Assembly: GCF_001886815.1 (NCBI RefSeq)
Contig: NZ_CP018099.1
Span: forward strand, 682,001-746,000
Length of the DNA stretch: 64,000 bases
Direction: 5' to 3'
Source: Caldithrix abyssi DSM 13497
GTDB taxonomy: Bacteria > Calditrichota > Calditrichia > Calditrichales > Calditrichaceae
A program made the position numbers and the translations under genes. Shown one piece after another: positions 18,647 through 29,300 of the stretch; the first letter of the stretch is position 1; each line of letters begins with the position of its first letter. A model generated the notes under the pieces. The model was given only the letters and a program-made list of their open reading frames with translations. It made no database searches and was not told where the DNA came from.

Positions 18647-19576
18647 ATGTTCATTTTAATTACCCCGGTGCACAACGAATACGAATTACTCGATGATCTG
18701 GTAAACTGCGTGACGCGCAGTAAATTCAAACCGCATATCTGGGTTATTGTGGACGACGCCTCAAATGACGGGAGCGAGAAAAAACTGAAAGAGCTGGCCG
18801 CGCGCCATCCGTTCATTCGTGTAAAGAGATTGGATGAACAGCCGGAATACATGGGCTTTCACATTTCCGAAGTCTTTCAGGCTGGAATGGAAACGGTAAA
18901 AGACGAAATCGAACACGCGCAGTACATCGGGTTCTTAGACGCCGACATCCGCTTTGGCCCGGGATACTGGCGGCGTCTTAAAGAATTTTTGGACGACCAT
19001 GCCCGGGTTGGCATTGTTTCCGGAACGCTTTGTTCAAAGAACGCACGCGGTCAGTGGCAGGTCGAGCCCTTTCAACGCAAAGACAATCCTCGCGGCGGTT
19101 TGCGCCTGGTGCGCGGCGATTGTTTTAGAGATATCGGCGGGGTACCGCGCAGCCGGGCCTGGGACCCAGTGATGAATGTCAAGGCTCGAACGCAGGGCTG
19201 GCAGGTGGTCACTCTAACCGATGTTTTTGCCGTAAGCGTCCGCCCCACCGACGCGCGATTCGATCGCAAATCCGGCGAGCTGAGCAGGGGACAGCGCGAC
19301 TGGCATTTGCACCATCCCTTTTTTCAGGTTTTAACGCGTGCCTTTTTTAAATCATTAAAGAGTAAATCGTTGATTGGCTGGTATTACATCAAGGGCTATT
19401 TGCAGGAAATGCGTCGTGGCGGCGAACAATTTCCTGATCCCGCCGTGCGAGAATATTACCGCAAAGAACGCAGCCGGGAGTGGTTGCGCATCATTCGGGC
19501 CAGATTGACCGGAGGCGAAAATGTGCACGGTCTTATTCCGCAGCAGGTGGTGCCGGAAAGTAAAATCTTTGTTTGA
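18647..19576 (+). CDS. Family 2 glycosyltransferase
   Basis: A soluble GT-A type protein of about 309 residues: FILITPVHNEYELL and VIVDDASNDGS for nucleotide-sugar binding, GFLDADIRFGPGYW for the metal site, and RGGLRLVRGDCFRDIGG toward the acceptor. No membrane helix is present. ATG 18647 gives the normal beginning of the fold; the GTG at 18635 adds four residues. It starts a second small run with the Mpg glycosylase (9-nt gap) and a methyltransferase (12-nt gap). It probably belongs to the same surface glycan pathway as the glycosyltransferases upstream, separated from them by a repeat-rich gap. Confidence 0.88.
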   Translation: MFILITPVHNEYELLDDLVNCVTRSKFKPHIWVIVDDASNDGSEKKLKELAARHPFIRVKRLDEQPEYMGFHISEVFQAGMETVKDEIEHAQYIGFLDADIRFGPGYWRRLKEFLDDHARVGIVSGTLCSKNARGQWQVEPFQRKDNPRGGLRLVRGDCFRDIGGVPRSRAWDPVMNVKARTQGWQVVTLTDVFAVSVRPTDARFDRKSGELSRGQRDWHLHHPFFQVLTRAFFKSLKSKSLIGWYYIKGYLQEMRRGGEQFPDPAVREYYRKERSREWLRIIRARLTGGENVHGLIPQQVVPESKIFV

Positions 19577-19585
19577 TGGAATGCA

Positions 19586-20218
19586 ATGCTACTGACAAAA
19601 TTGTTAAGGTCGCCCTCCAAAAGTAAAAAATTAACGCAAGATTTTTATCTCCGGGGCGATGTAGCGCAAATTGCTCGAATGTTGTTGGGCAAAGTGTTGG
19701 TTTCTGAAATCGAGGGAATAAGAACGGCCGGCATTATCGTGGAAACCGAAGCCTACAGCGGAAAGAACGATCGCGCTTCCCATGCGTACAAAAATCGCCG
19801 CACCGAACGAACGCGTGTGATGTACGAAGAAGACGGTCGGGCTTACGTTTATCTGATTTACGGTATGTACCATTTGCTCAATGTGGTTACCAACCGGGCG
19901 GGCAAACCGGATGCCGTGCTGATCCGCGCCATTGAACCGCTGGAAGGCGTGGAACACATGATGGCCAGAAGAAAACAAAAACGCGTTATCCCCGACCTGA
20001 CCAACGGGCCAGGAAAGTTGACCAGGGCCCTGGGAATTACTCTGGCTCATTACGGCGTTTATTTAAGCGGAGACCTTTTGTGGATTGAGGACAGAGGGAT
20101 TGCCCTCCCGCCGCATTTCATTACTGCGGGCCCGCGCATCGGCATTCACTATGCGGGCGAAGACGCCGCCAGACCCTGGCGCTTTTGGGTAAAAGACAAT
20201 CCTTTCGTAAGCAAATAG
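19586..20218 (+). CDS. mpg: DNA-3-methyladenine glycosylase (Mpg/AAG family)
   Basis: The 210-residue protein is a full-length member of the AAG family. These excise 3-methyladenine, 7-methylguanine and hypoxanthine from DNA in base excision repair. Visible motifs are QIARMLLGKVLV, the catalytic segment IVETEAYSGKNDRASHAY (Glu acting as base), the intercalating-tyrosine region AYVYLIYGMYHLLNVVT, VLIRAIEP, and NGPGKLTRALGI. The gene lies in a short operon with a glycosyltransferase and a methyltransferase, with no obvious functional link to either. Confidence 0.95.
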   Translation: MLLTKLLRSPSKSKKLTQDFYLRGDVAQIARMLLGKVLVSEIEGIRTAGIIVETEAYSGKNDRASHAYKNRRTERTRVMYEEDGRAYVYLIYGMYHLLNVVTNRAGKPDAVLIRAIEPLEGVEHMMARRKQKRVIPDLTNGPGKLTRALGITLAHYGVYLSGDLLWIEDRGIALPPHFITAGPRIGIHYAGEDAARPWRFWVKDNPFVSK

Positions 20219-20230
20219 CGGAGTTGATCC

Positions 20231-21031
20231 ATGCCTTACAATTTTCATGACGATCGTAAAAAATACTTTCAAATGCAAACCGAGGTGACGGAGCATTTTA
20301 TCATTCCCTTTATCGAACAGGCCCGGGCCTTGCCCGAAGGCGGACGCGTACTGGAAATTGGTTGCGGCGAGGCCGGCGTGCTAAAGGCTTTTATCAAGCG
20401 TGGCTGGCGCGCTGTAGGCGTGGATCTTGCCCCCGAAAAGCTGGCCCTCGCCCGGCAGTTGATGCACGACGAAATAAAGGATGGGCGTCTGGAGTTAATC
20501 AACGAAAACATCTACGAAGAGCGTTTTAAGCAGAAATTTAAAAAGCAGTTCGATTTAATCATTTTAAAAGATGTCATCGAACACATCCCCGACCAGCCGC
20601 GTTTGCTTTCGTACCTGCACACCTTTTTAAGGGAGCAGGGCGTCATCTTTTTTGCCTTTCCTCCCTGGTACATGCCCTTTGGCGGGCATCAGCAAATGTG
20701 CGCCTCCTTCCTTAAAAAGATGCCTTATTTTCATTTGCTGCCCATGCCGCTTTATCGTCTGGTTTTAAAGATGGCCGGAGAATCATCAAATAAAATAGAA
20801 GCTCTGGCGGCGAATAAACGAACGGGCATCACCATCGAACGCTTTGAACGGATTTTAAAGAAAAGCGGTTACGCCATTTTAACAAAACGTTTTTACCTGT
20901 TTAACCCCATTTACCGTTACAAATTTGGTCTTACGCCAAAAGAACAATATGCTTTGATAGCCCGTTTGCCTTACATCAGAGATTTTTTGACCACCGGCGT
21001 TTATTATTTGGTTACAAGATCAAAGGATTAA
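20231..21031 (+). CDS. Class I SAM-dependent methyltransferase
   Basis: A 266-residue Rossmann-type methyltransferase. Motif I is RVLEIGCGEAGVLKAF, the acidic end of strand 2 is VGVDLAPEKL, and motif IV/post-I is FDLIILKDVIEHIPDQPRLL. This is the UbiE/Methyltransf_11-25 layout used for small molecules and lipids or sugars. The C-terminal part (ITIERFERILKKSGY) matches the substrate-side helices of such enzymes. The substrate is unknown; the neighbouring glycosyltransferases make a glycan or lipid target plausible. Confidence 0.87.
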   Translation: MPYNFHDDRKKYFQMQTEVTEHFIIPFIEQARALPEGGRVLEIGCGEAGVLKAFIKRGWRAVGVDLAPEKLALARQLMHDEIKDGRLELINENIYEERFKQKFKKQFDLIILKDVIEHIPDQPRLLSYLHTFLREQGVIFFAFPPWYMPFGGHQQMCASFLKKMPYFHLLPMPLYRLVLKMAGESSNKIEALAANKRTGITIERFERILKKSGYAILTKRFYLFNPIYRYKFGLTPKEQYALIARLPYIRDFLTTGVYYLVTRSKD

Positions 21032-21155
21032 AACGATTAATGAGTCTCCTCTAAAAAGGTATTGTTATTGAATTTCATGTAAATGGGACTATTGTTTTTA
21101 TTTAAATTACATAAAATATATTCGTGTCCATTCGTGAAATTCGTGGTTTTTATAC

Positions 21156-23042
21156 CCCCAGTTTGACAGTTAACGCCAAATTTTTCAAAGCCAAATCAAA
21201 AAAAACATATAATTAAGTTTCTCTGTTTCAATTTCTTTGTAGTCTATGCAGGCGTGCTTTTTTTATTTGCTATCAAATCGTTTTATTATTATATTCATTC
21301 TATGTTTGTTAAGGTAAGTCGATCCAAAAGAAATAACAAAGTCCATGAGACTTTACAAATCGCTGAGTCCTACAGAGACTCAAATGGAAAAGTACGCCAT
21401 CGAATCTTGCTGCATTTAGGCCCTACCGACAAATTCATCAAAAAAGACGTAGACACGCTTATCAACGGACTTTTAAGGGCTAAGGGGTTAACTTTACAGG
21501 ACTTAGATAGCAATATTGATAATGTCAAGGCCTTCGGTCAAATCTGGGCGCTTGTCCATTTATGGAAAGAGCTTAAAATGAGCCAGATTATTGCCAGGCA
21601 AAAGGAAAAAAGCGGAATAAAGTTTGATCTTGAAGCTCATTTAAAAAGTCTGATATTTAACCGCCTGGATGATCCTTCTTCCAAACTAAAACTACTCACC
21701 TGGTTAGAAACCGTTTATATTCCGGGTATCAACAAAGACGACATTCGTTATGAGTATCTTTTAAGAGCGATGGATTTTCTAATAGCTCATAAGGAAAAGA
21801 TTGAAACCCAACTTGCTAATCGTTTACTAGATCTGTTTAATCAGGATCTAAAGGTTTGTTTTTATGATTTAACATCAAGCTACTTTGAAGCCGAAAACTC
21901 ATTGGTAGAAGGCGATATTCGTCAGTTTGGTTATAGTCGTGACCACCGCGGAGATAGAGAACAGATCGTAATTGGCGTGGTGATGACCGGAGATGGTATT
22001 CCTATAGCCCATTACGTCTTCCCTGGCAATAAGGCTGATCGCTCTACCTTGCAAGAGATGCTCAATGATATTCGCAGGCGATTTAAGGTAAAAGATATCC
22101 AGCTGGTGGCAGACAAAGGTTTATTAAGCAATGACAATCTCTGGCATTTAATCCAACAAGGTTATGAGTTTATTCTTGGAGAGAGTGTTCGTCAGAGCAA
22201 GGATGTCAAATCGGTTATAAAAGAAGCCAATGCGCATAAAGAGGCGACTGGTGAGACGATCTATGAGCGCCTAACGGAGCGTGAAATCAAGTCAAAAGAT
22301 GGTAAAAAGGAAAAGATAAAACTTCGTTATGTGGCCAGTTACAATGCCGCCACGGCATTAAAGCGCTATAAAAATCGCATCAATCGTATTAATGAATTTT
22401 TAGAGCTGTCAGAAGAGATTAAGAAAAAGGAAATAAACACAGAAGATAAATATCATCAAATAAAGAGTGTATTATCAAGAAAACGTTTAAGTCGTTTCTT
22501 TAATGTTGAATTAACAGAAGATACGATAGAGATTCATAAGCAAGATGAGGTATTATCAGAAGAAGAAAAGAGCGACGGTTGGTTTATAGTGATAAGCAAT
22601 GCTCATGACCTGAGTAAATCAGAACTCATAGCGCGCTATAAAGATTTAAAATATGTGGAGCATGGTTTTTACGAATTAAAGCATAGTTTGAATTTACGTC
22701 CCAATTTTCATTGGACAGAGAAGCGTATCAGGGCTCATGTGATGGTATGTTTTCTTGCATTCCAGATGGCGGTATTGTTTGAGAAGCGTTTGAGTGGCAT
22801 AAAATTAAGTTGGCAGCGTGCTATGGAGAGCCTGCGTCGAGTCGTGGTTGTAGAATGGGAAAATGAAGGGAGACGTCGTAAAGGATTATCCAGAGTGCAT
22901 GTCGAACAGTTGGAAATATTTCAGGAGATAGGCAGCAGCAAGCCAACGCTTTTATCTTTGTAGTGACAACTCAACGAAAATGAAATTAAACTAACTTAAT
23001 AATAATAAAGGAATTATGTTCCATACAACTGTCAAACTCAAG
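21156..23042 (+). mobile_element. Complete IS1634-family insertion sequence (1887 bp)
   Basis: The element is bounded by imperfect 16-bp inverted ends: CCCCAGTTTGACAGTT at 21156-21171 and the complement of CTTGAGTTTGACAGTT at 23027-23042, 13 of 16 matching. A 6-bp direct repeat TTATAC flanks it (21150-21155 and 23043-23048), as expected for a target duplication of this family. One transposase gene fills the interior. The left flank contains a GTGTCCATTCGTG..ATTCGTGG sequence of the kind often dispersed in FCB genomes. The intact ends and target duplication suggest a fairly recent insertion. Confidence 0.85.
21302..22963 (+). CDS. IS1634-family DDE transposase
   Basis: The 553-residue transposase belongs to the IS4 superfamily. 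The N-terminal part (KVRHRILLHLGPTDK) is typical of IS1634/IS1549 proteins. The catalytic triad is visible: Asp189 in FYDLTSSYFEAE, Asp271 in LVADKGLLSND and Glu458 in YVEHGFYELKHSLNLRP. The insertion domain between the second Asp and the Glu is long and Lys/Glu-rich, as in the family. ATG 21302 gives the canonical MFVKVSRS start; the upstream GTG/TTG extension is unlikely. The frame is intact, so the element could be active. Confidence 0.93.
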   Translation: MFVKVSRSKRNNKVHETLQIAESYRDSNGKVRHRILLHLGPTDKFIKKDVDTLINGLLRAKGLTLQDLDSNIDNVKAFGQIWALVHLWKELKMSQIIARQKEKSGIKFDLEAHLKSLIFNRLDDPSSKLKLLTWLETVYIPGINKDDIRYEYLLRAMDFLIAHKEKIETQLANRLLDLFNQDLKVCFYDLTSSYFEAENSLVEGDIRQFGYSRDHRGDREQIVIGVVMTGDGIPIAHYVFPGNKADRSTLQEMLNDIRRRFKVKDIQLVADKGLLSNDNLWHLIQQGYEFILGESVRQSKDVKSVIKEANAHKEATGETIYERLTEREIKSKDGKKEKIKLRYVASYNAATALKRYKNRINRINEFLELSEEIKKKEINTEDKYHQIKSVLSRKRLSRFFNVELTEDTIEIHKQDEVLSEEEKSDGWFIVISNAHDLSKSELIARYKDLKYVEHGFYELKHSLNLRPNFHWTEKRIRAHVMVCFLAFQMAVLFEKRLSGIKLSWQRAMESLRRVVVVEWENEGRRRKGLSRVHVEQLEIFQEIGSSKPTLLSL

Positions 23043-23138
23043 TTATACTGAACTCATTAATGATTTTATGATTTTTGTCAAACGTACAAAAATTGTTTAT
23101 ATTTTATCTGTTAAGATAAAGAAGATTGAGAATGCCCG

Positions 23139-24003
23139 ATGATTCCAAAAATTGACATATATCTGGGGGATTGCAAAGACATTTTAAAAGATATCCCGGA
23201 TAACTCTGTAGATTTAATATTTACCTCTCCGCCTTATGCCGATCAGCGCAGGAATACTTACGGGGGCATTCATCCCGATGATTATGTACAATGGTTTTTG
23301 CCGATCTCTCAGGAATTGCTTCGCGTTCTTAAACCAACCGGCACTTTTGCCTTGAACATAAAAGAAAAAGTTGTCAACGGCGAAAGAAGCACCTATGTGA
23401 TTGAGCTGATTCTTGAATTGAGAAAGCAGGGCTGGCTATGGACAGAAGAGTTCATCTGGCATAAAAAAAACTCCTATCCGGGAAAATGGCCTAATAGATT
23501 CCGTGATGCCTGGGAAAGAATCTTGCAATTCAACAAGAATAAAAAATTTAATATGTATCAAGAAGCGGTGATGGTGCCTATTGGCGATTGGGCCAAAACG
23601 CGTTTGAAAAAATTAAGCGATCGAGATAAAATCCGCGATGAATCTAAAGTTGGCAGCGGATTCGGCAAAAATATTTCTAACTGGTTAGATAGAAAAATGG
23701 TTTATCCAACCAATGTAATCCATCTGGCCACGGAGTGCAGCAATAAAAACCACAGCGCCGCTTTTCCGGAAGGGCTGCCGGAATAGTTTATCAAGTTATT
23801 TACGCAGCCCGGTGACACGGTGTTAGACCCGTTTATGGGTTCAGGAACTACACTGTTTGTCGCTCAAAAAAATGGCACGCAATGCGATCGGGATAGAGAT
23901 CGTTCCTGAATACTTTTCCATGGTTAAAGAACAGCTGGAAAAGGAAGAACTGCCCCTATTTAAATACTATTGGAAGATGTCTGACCAGAACCATCAAAAA
24001 TGA
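23139..24003 (+). pseudogene. Beta-class DNA methyltransferase, broken by a stop codon and a frameshift
   Basis: The 5' part encodes IDIYLGDCKDIL and the catalytic TSPPYADQR (motif IV). A TAG at 23784-23786 then interrupts LPE*FIKLFT where family members have Trp (LPEWFIKLFT). In the same frame the SAM-binding motif I follows ([14 protein letters not shown]). After an A7 run at 23866-23872 the frame shifts by one; the end continues as [20 protein letters not shown] to TGA at 24001. Repairing both lesions gives about 287 residues with motif order IV to I. It would protect the site cut by the adjacent PmeII-like endonuclease. As written only a 215-residue fragment lacking motif I is made. Confidence 0.88.
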
Positions 24004-24718
24004 AGTCGTTAAATATGTTGCAGAACATATTGGCGAATTTCATGCAAAAAGAATTGAAAATCTCAAAAATTTAAAATTAAAAAAAGTATTACGCAGAAAG
24101 AATCCCTATCTCTTTAAGGCAAAATATCTTCTGACAGCAGAGCAAATTATTAAAAGTCTGGTGGATGCGCACCTTTCTTCCAATGAGGAAACGCTTTTCG
24201 GTGACTGGTTAGAAGGATTGGCTATTTTTGTTAACGGCATCGCCTATGGCGGATGGAAATCGGGGATTTCGGGTATTGATCTGGGATTTAATCACAATCA
24301 TGTTCGCTATATTGTGGCTATTAAATCCGGTCCTAATTGGGGCAACCAGAGTCAAAAAGAAAAACTAAAAGATTATTTTCGTAAGGCTAAAATAACGCTT
24401 CGCACCAGTAGTTCCGGGCTCAATGTGGTAGCTGTCAACGGATGTTGCTACGGGAAATCAAAAAAAGTTGATTATAGAGACTATTTTTTTTACTGCGGCC
24501 AACGATTCTGGGAATTTATTTCCGGCGAAAAAGAGCTGTATAAAGAACTAATCGAACCCCTTGGTTATAAAGCAAGAGATAAAAATGAAGAATTTTTGCT
24601 TGAATATGCCAGAATGATTAATCGTTTTACCATGGAGTTCAGTCGTGATTTTTGTCGCCAGAGCGGGGAAATTGATTGGCAAAAATTACTGGAATTTAAT
24701 TCTGGCTATGAAGATTAA
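23977..24718 (+). pseudogene. PmeII-family type II restriction endonuclease, start separated by a frameshift
   Basis: The body matches PmeII-type endonucleases: RRKNPYLFKAKYLLTAEQII, LDAHLSS-like VDAHLSSNEETLFGDWLEGL, the PD-(D/E)xK-type core GIDLGF..YIVAIKSGPNWGN, then NVVAVNGCCYG and CGQRFWEFISG. The frame is open back to 24002 without a usable ATG. A start at ATG 23977 (MSDQNHQK), overlapping the methyltransferase end, fits if one A is missing from the A5 run at 23996-24000; about 247 residues would result. A GTG at 24161 would lose the conserved N-terminus. The 3' end overlaps the opposing MATE gene by 23 bp. Confidence 0.75.
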
Positions 24719-26075
24719 TTAAGTCCACTTTAGCTTTCAAGCGCTTCCACTCCGGTACTACTAACAGCAGCGTTACGCCTACCGCCAGAATATCAGCCGC
24801 CGGAAAAGCCAGCCAGATGCCATCCAGCTTATAAAAACGAGGCAAAATAAAAATCAGCGGCAGTAAAAAAAGTATCTGTCGGGCGATGGCCAGAATAAAC
24901 GCGGCCAGCGCCTTGCCCAGCGCCTGGAAGTACCCGGCGCCAATCATTTGAAAACCAATCAACGGCGTCAGTAAAATAATCATGCGCAGCGCCCGGGCCC
25001 CTTCTTTAACCAGCACAGGATCATCATTAAAAAGAAAAAAGATGGGCTGCGCAAAAATCATCAAAAAGATAAAAATGCCAATGACCGTCAGAGTCGCATA
25101 CTTAACGGCGAATTTCAGGGTTTGCAAAACGCGCTCGTAATTCCCGGCTCCGTAATTGTAGCCGGTAATGGGCAAAAAGGCCTGCACCAGCCCGAACAGC
25201 GGCATAAAGGTCATGCGCAAAATACGGTTAATGATGCCGTAAATGGCCACCGCCATCTCGCCGCCAAAAATAAACAGACTATGGTTTAAAATGGCCGCCA
25301 GAACGCTGGCTGCGCCGTGACGGGCAAACGACGAGGCGCCGATGGCTAATATCTCTTTCATCACTTTGAAATTGGGCGAAAAATATTTCCACTCAAAAGT
25401 TAAATTACTGCGGCCGCTGTAAAAATAATAAAGCAAAACAAGCAGGGTTAAAAACTGCGAAAGCACGCTGGCAAGGGCAGCTCCCTTGACCCCTAATTTT
25501 AAAGTAAAAATAAAAATCGGATCGAAGATGATGTTTAAAACGGCCGCCATAACCATGGTCATCATGGCAAATTTGATGTTGCCCTCGGCGCGGTTTACGT
25601 TGTTTAAAATCATGTCAAACATTAAAAATGGCGTGCCGAACAAAATGTACACAAAATAGTCGTGAGCGTAAGACACCATGGCCCCTTGCGAGCCAAAAAG
25701 ATACAGCAACTCCTCGGCAAACAGGTAGCCCAGAAAGACGATTAAGCTGCTGATGACAATGTTTAACAGCAACACGTTGCCAAATGCGTTTTTTGCGCCG
25801 CCTAAATCTTTTGCCCCCAACCTGCGCGAGATGATCGAAGCAGCGCCCAGCCCCAACGTTTGCGACAACGAAAAAATGAGCATTTGAATGGGCATCACGA
25901 TGGAAACCCCGGCAATGGCCAGCGCTCCCAGGCCGCGGCCGATAAAAATCGTATCCACCACATTGTACAGGGCCATGGCCAGCATGCCCACCGTCGCCGG
26001 AACAGAAAGCCGGAACAACAACGGGCCGATCTTTTCTTCGCCTAATGCCCTGCTCGATTTTGCTGCTGGTTTCAT
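24696..26075 (-). CDS. MATE-family multidrug/cation efflux transporter
   Basis: About 459 residues and 12 membrane helices in two homologous halves, with LLFRLSVPATVGMLAMALYNVVDTIFIGRGLGALAIAGVSIVMP at the first two helices and QAFLPITGYNYGAGNYERV at the start of the second half. Such proteins export drugs or metabolites in exchange for Na+ or H+. ATG 26075 follows GGGAAGG and gives the usual start; a longer frame to 26201 adds 42 atypical residues. The gene stands alone, its end overlapping the restriction endonuclease remnant. The substrate cannot be inferred. Confidence 0.92.
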   Translation of the reverse strand: MKPAAKSSRALGEEKIGPLLFRLSVPATVGMLAMALYNVVDTIFIGRGLGALAIAGVSIVMPIQMLIFSLSQTLGLGAASIISRRLGAKDLGGAKNAFGNVLLLNIVISSLIVFLGYLFAEELLYLFGSQGAMVSYAHDYFVYILFGTPFLMFDMILNNVNRAEGNIKFAMMTMVMAAVLNIIFDPIFIFTLKLGVKGAALASVLSQFLTLLVLLYYFYSGRSNLTFEWKYFSPNFKVMKEILAIGASSFARHGAASVLAAILNHSLFIFGGEMAVAIYGIINRILRMTFMPLFGLVQAFLPITGYNYGAGNYERVLQTLKFAVKYATLTVIGIFIFLMIFAQPIFFLFNDDPVLVKEGARALRMIILLTPLIGFQMIGAGYFQALGKALAAFILAIARQILFLLPLIFILPRFYKLDGIWLAFPAADILAVGVTLLLVVPEWKRLKAKVDLINLHSQN

Positions 26076-26327
26076 ACCTTCCCTGCAAATTTTACGCCGC
26101 GCCTGAACGGCCAAACGGTTGAGATGTCCCGCCGTAGCGGTAGCAGACTGTGGCAGTGCGTAAGTTATTAAACCTGAAAGACTGCGTCCGGCCACAGGCA
26201 AAAAATTTCGTTAAAACGAAAATTAACAATTTAATGGAAATTCACAAAATTTTAAACGGTTTGTTTGCTTTAATTGACAAAAGATTTTAAAATAGCCCTG
26301 ATTCGTTTTGCAATATGGAGAACTTTT

Positions 26328-29300
26328 ATGCGCTTCATTGCTGATTTACACATACACTCACATTTTTCGGTCGCCACCAGTAAAGATTTAATTCCGGAAA
26401 AATTAGATTACTGGGCAAGGATTAAAGGGATCACGGTGGTCGGTACCGGCGACTTTACCCATCCGGGATGGTTGAAGGAGTTGAAGGAAAAGCTGGAGCC
26501 GGCTGAAGACGGCCTGTTCAAGCTGAAAGAAGAACTACGGCTGCCCGGCGCTCCCGATACGCCCGTGCGCTTTTTGTTGTCAGCAGAAATCAGCAGCATT
26601 TACAAAAAGAACAATAAAGTACGCAAAATTCACAATGTGATTCTGGCGCCCGATTTTGAAAGCGTGGAGCAAATGCAGGCCAGACTTTCCAGAATCGGCA
26701 ACATCACTTCGGACGGGCGGCCGATTCTGGGGCTTGACGCAAAAGACCTGCTGGAATTAACCCTGGAAGTTAACGAAGACAATTTTTTCATTCCGGCGCA
26801 TATCTGGACGCCGTGGTTTTCGGCGCTGGGCTCTAAAAGCGGTTTTGATTCCATTGAAGAGTGCTTCGAAGACCTTACGCAATACATTTACGCCGTGGAA
26901 ACCGGCTTGTCGTCCGATCCGCCCATGAACTGGCTGTGCAGCTTTCTGGATCGCTTTACGCTCATTTCTAATTCCGACGCTCATTCCCCGGAAAAGTTGG
27001 GGCGGGAGGCCAATATTTTCCAGGCAGAATTGAGCTACCGCGGCATTATTGAGGCCCTGAAAAATCCAGACAGCCAGAAATTCGCAGGCACGGTGGAATT
27101 TTATCCTCAGGAAGGCAAATATCATTTAGACGGGCATCGAAAATGCGGCGTGCGCTGGGATCCCCTGCAAACCTTGCAAAATAAAGGAATCTGTCCGGTC
27201 TGCGGGAAAAAGGTGACCGTGGGCGTGCTAAATCGTGTGGCTCAACTTTCTGATCGTGAAGAGATCGAAGAACTCCCGGGCCGTAAGCCGTTTTACTCGC
27301 TTATTCCTCTAAAAGAAGCGCTTTCCGAAATTTTACAAACCGGCCCCAATACGAAAACCGTGGATCAGGCCTATCAGGCCCTCATTCAAAAAGCCGGGTC
27401 GGAATTTAATCTATTGTTGAATTTACCACTCGATGAAATCAAACAGATGACCAACGAGCTGGTGCACGAGGCCATCCGCCGCATGCGAGAGCGGCGCGTA
27501 ATCGTCAAAGAAGGCTTCGACGGCGAGTTCGGCCGCATTCGTGTGTTTGGCGAAGGAGAAACCGCTAAGGGTTCCAGTCAACAGTCGCTATTTAATGATC
27601 TGGTCGCCGAACCGCAGACGCAATACCATCTGGTAAAGCCCATTCCCTTTGACCTTAAAAAATTTCGTGCGCTGCAAAAAGAGGCGCAACAAGCAGCTCC
27701 CTCGCAGGCTTCTTTGTTTGAGTTTGAAAGCGAAGAACTTTTGTTGAAGGATTTAAACGCAGAACAAAAGGCGGCGGTTAAACACTTTCGTGGACCGGCT
27801 ATTGTGCTGGCCGGTCCGGGAACGGGTAAAACGCGCGTGCTCACGCGGCGCATTGCCTATTTAATTCAAAACGGCCACGTGCCGGCGCAGGAGATTCTGG
27901 CCGTTACCTTCACTAACAAGGCCGCGCAAGAAATCCGTCAGCGCGTGGCGGATTTAATCCGTTCCAGAAAAATGGTAAAACAGTTGAACATTGGCACCTT
28001 TCACGCCCTTGGCTATCAAATTTTAAATGAAAACGCCGCCCTGCTTAACCGACAGGCGCCCATCGCCATTTTTGACGCGCAAGACCGGAAAAAAATTTTA
28101 AAACGGCTGGCTGTGGTTGCCGAAGACGACCTGGAGTCTTTTAACGATTTGATCGGCAAAATAAAACTCTTTTTAGTGGAAACGCCGGAAGACGAAACGT
28201 TGCAACTTGCCATGCAAAGCTACGCCGACTTTTTAGAAAGCCAGAATGCCGTTGATCTGGAAGACCTGATCTACCTGACCGTGCAGCTGCTTCGTTCTCA
28301 CGACGACCTGCTTAAAGCATATCGCCATCGCTTTAAATGGATTCTGGTGGACGAGTACCAGGATCTCAATCGCGGACAGTACGAATTATTGAAATTGCTT
28401 GCCGCGGGCAGCGAGCCCAATCTCTTTGTAATCGGCGATCCCGATCAGGCTATTTACGGCTTTCGCGGGGCGGATGTGCATTACATTACACGTTTTGAAA
28501 CCGATTTTCAGAAGGCCAGGTCGTTCCGACTAAAAATCAGTTACCGTTGTTCGGATAGCATTTTACAGGCTTCCGCTTCCATGCTTTACCGCGGAAAGGG
28601 CGGCGGGTTTCTGGAAGGTCTGCACAAAGGCCTTAAAATCCGTCTGGTTGAGGAGGCCAGCGAAAAAAGCGAAGCCGAATTCGTAGCCCGAACCATCGAA
28701 GAAATGATGGGCGGTTTGCGTTTTTTTTCCATGGACAGCGCCATCACCCAGGGCAATCAGGCCCAGCGCATTCAGTCGCTTTCCGATTTTGCCATTCTGG
28801 TACGCTTGAAAGCCATGATCCCCGTCCTGGAAAAAGCCCTCAACGATCACGGCATTCCTTACCAGGTGGTGGGGCACGATTCCTGGCTGCATGAAGAGCC
28901 GGTGCGCTCTGTAATTGAAATTTTACGCTGCACTCTGGCAGGTCAATCGTACTATCTTAAAGAAGGAGCAATGGCGCGCGACGTTAACGGCCAGGACTGG
29001 CAGATGCTGGAACAACTGGTCGCCGAGCAAAAAACGGTCAGCGAATTACTCGAATTGATCTCCATCCATTTTGTTCAGCCGCAAAGCCCAAAAGAGAAAA
29101 AACGCCTGAAACGATTGTTTGAACTGGCCGCGCCGTTCGGCAAAGACACGCCGGCTTTTTTGCAGTGGGCGTTTTTGGGCCATGGACAGGACCTGTACGC
29201 GCCACAAACCGAACAGGTAACCCTGATGACCTTACACGCGGCAAAAGGCCTGGAGTTTAACGCGGTGTTTATCGTGGGCTGTGAACAGGGGCTTTTGCCC

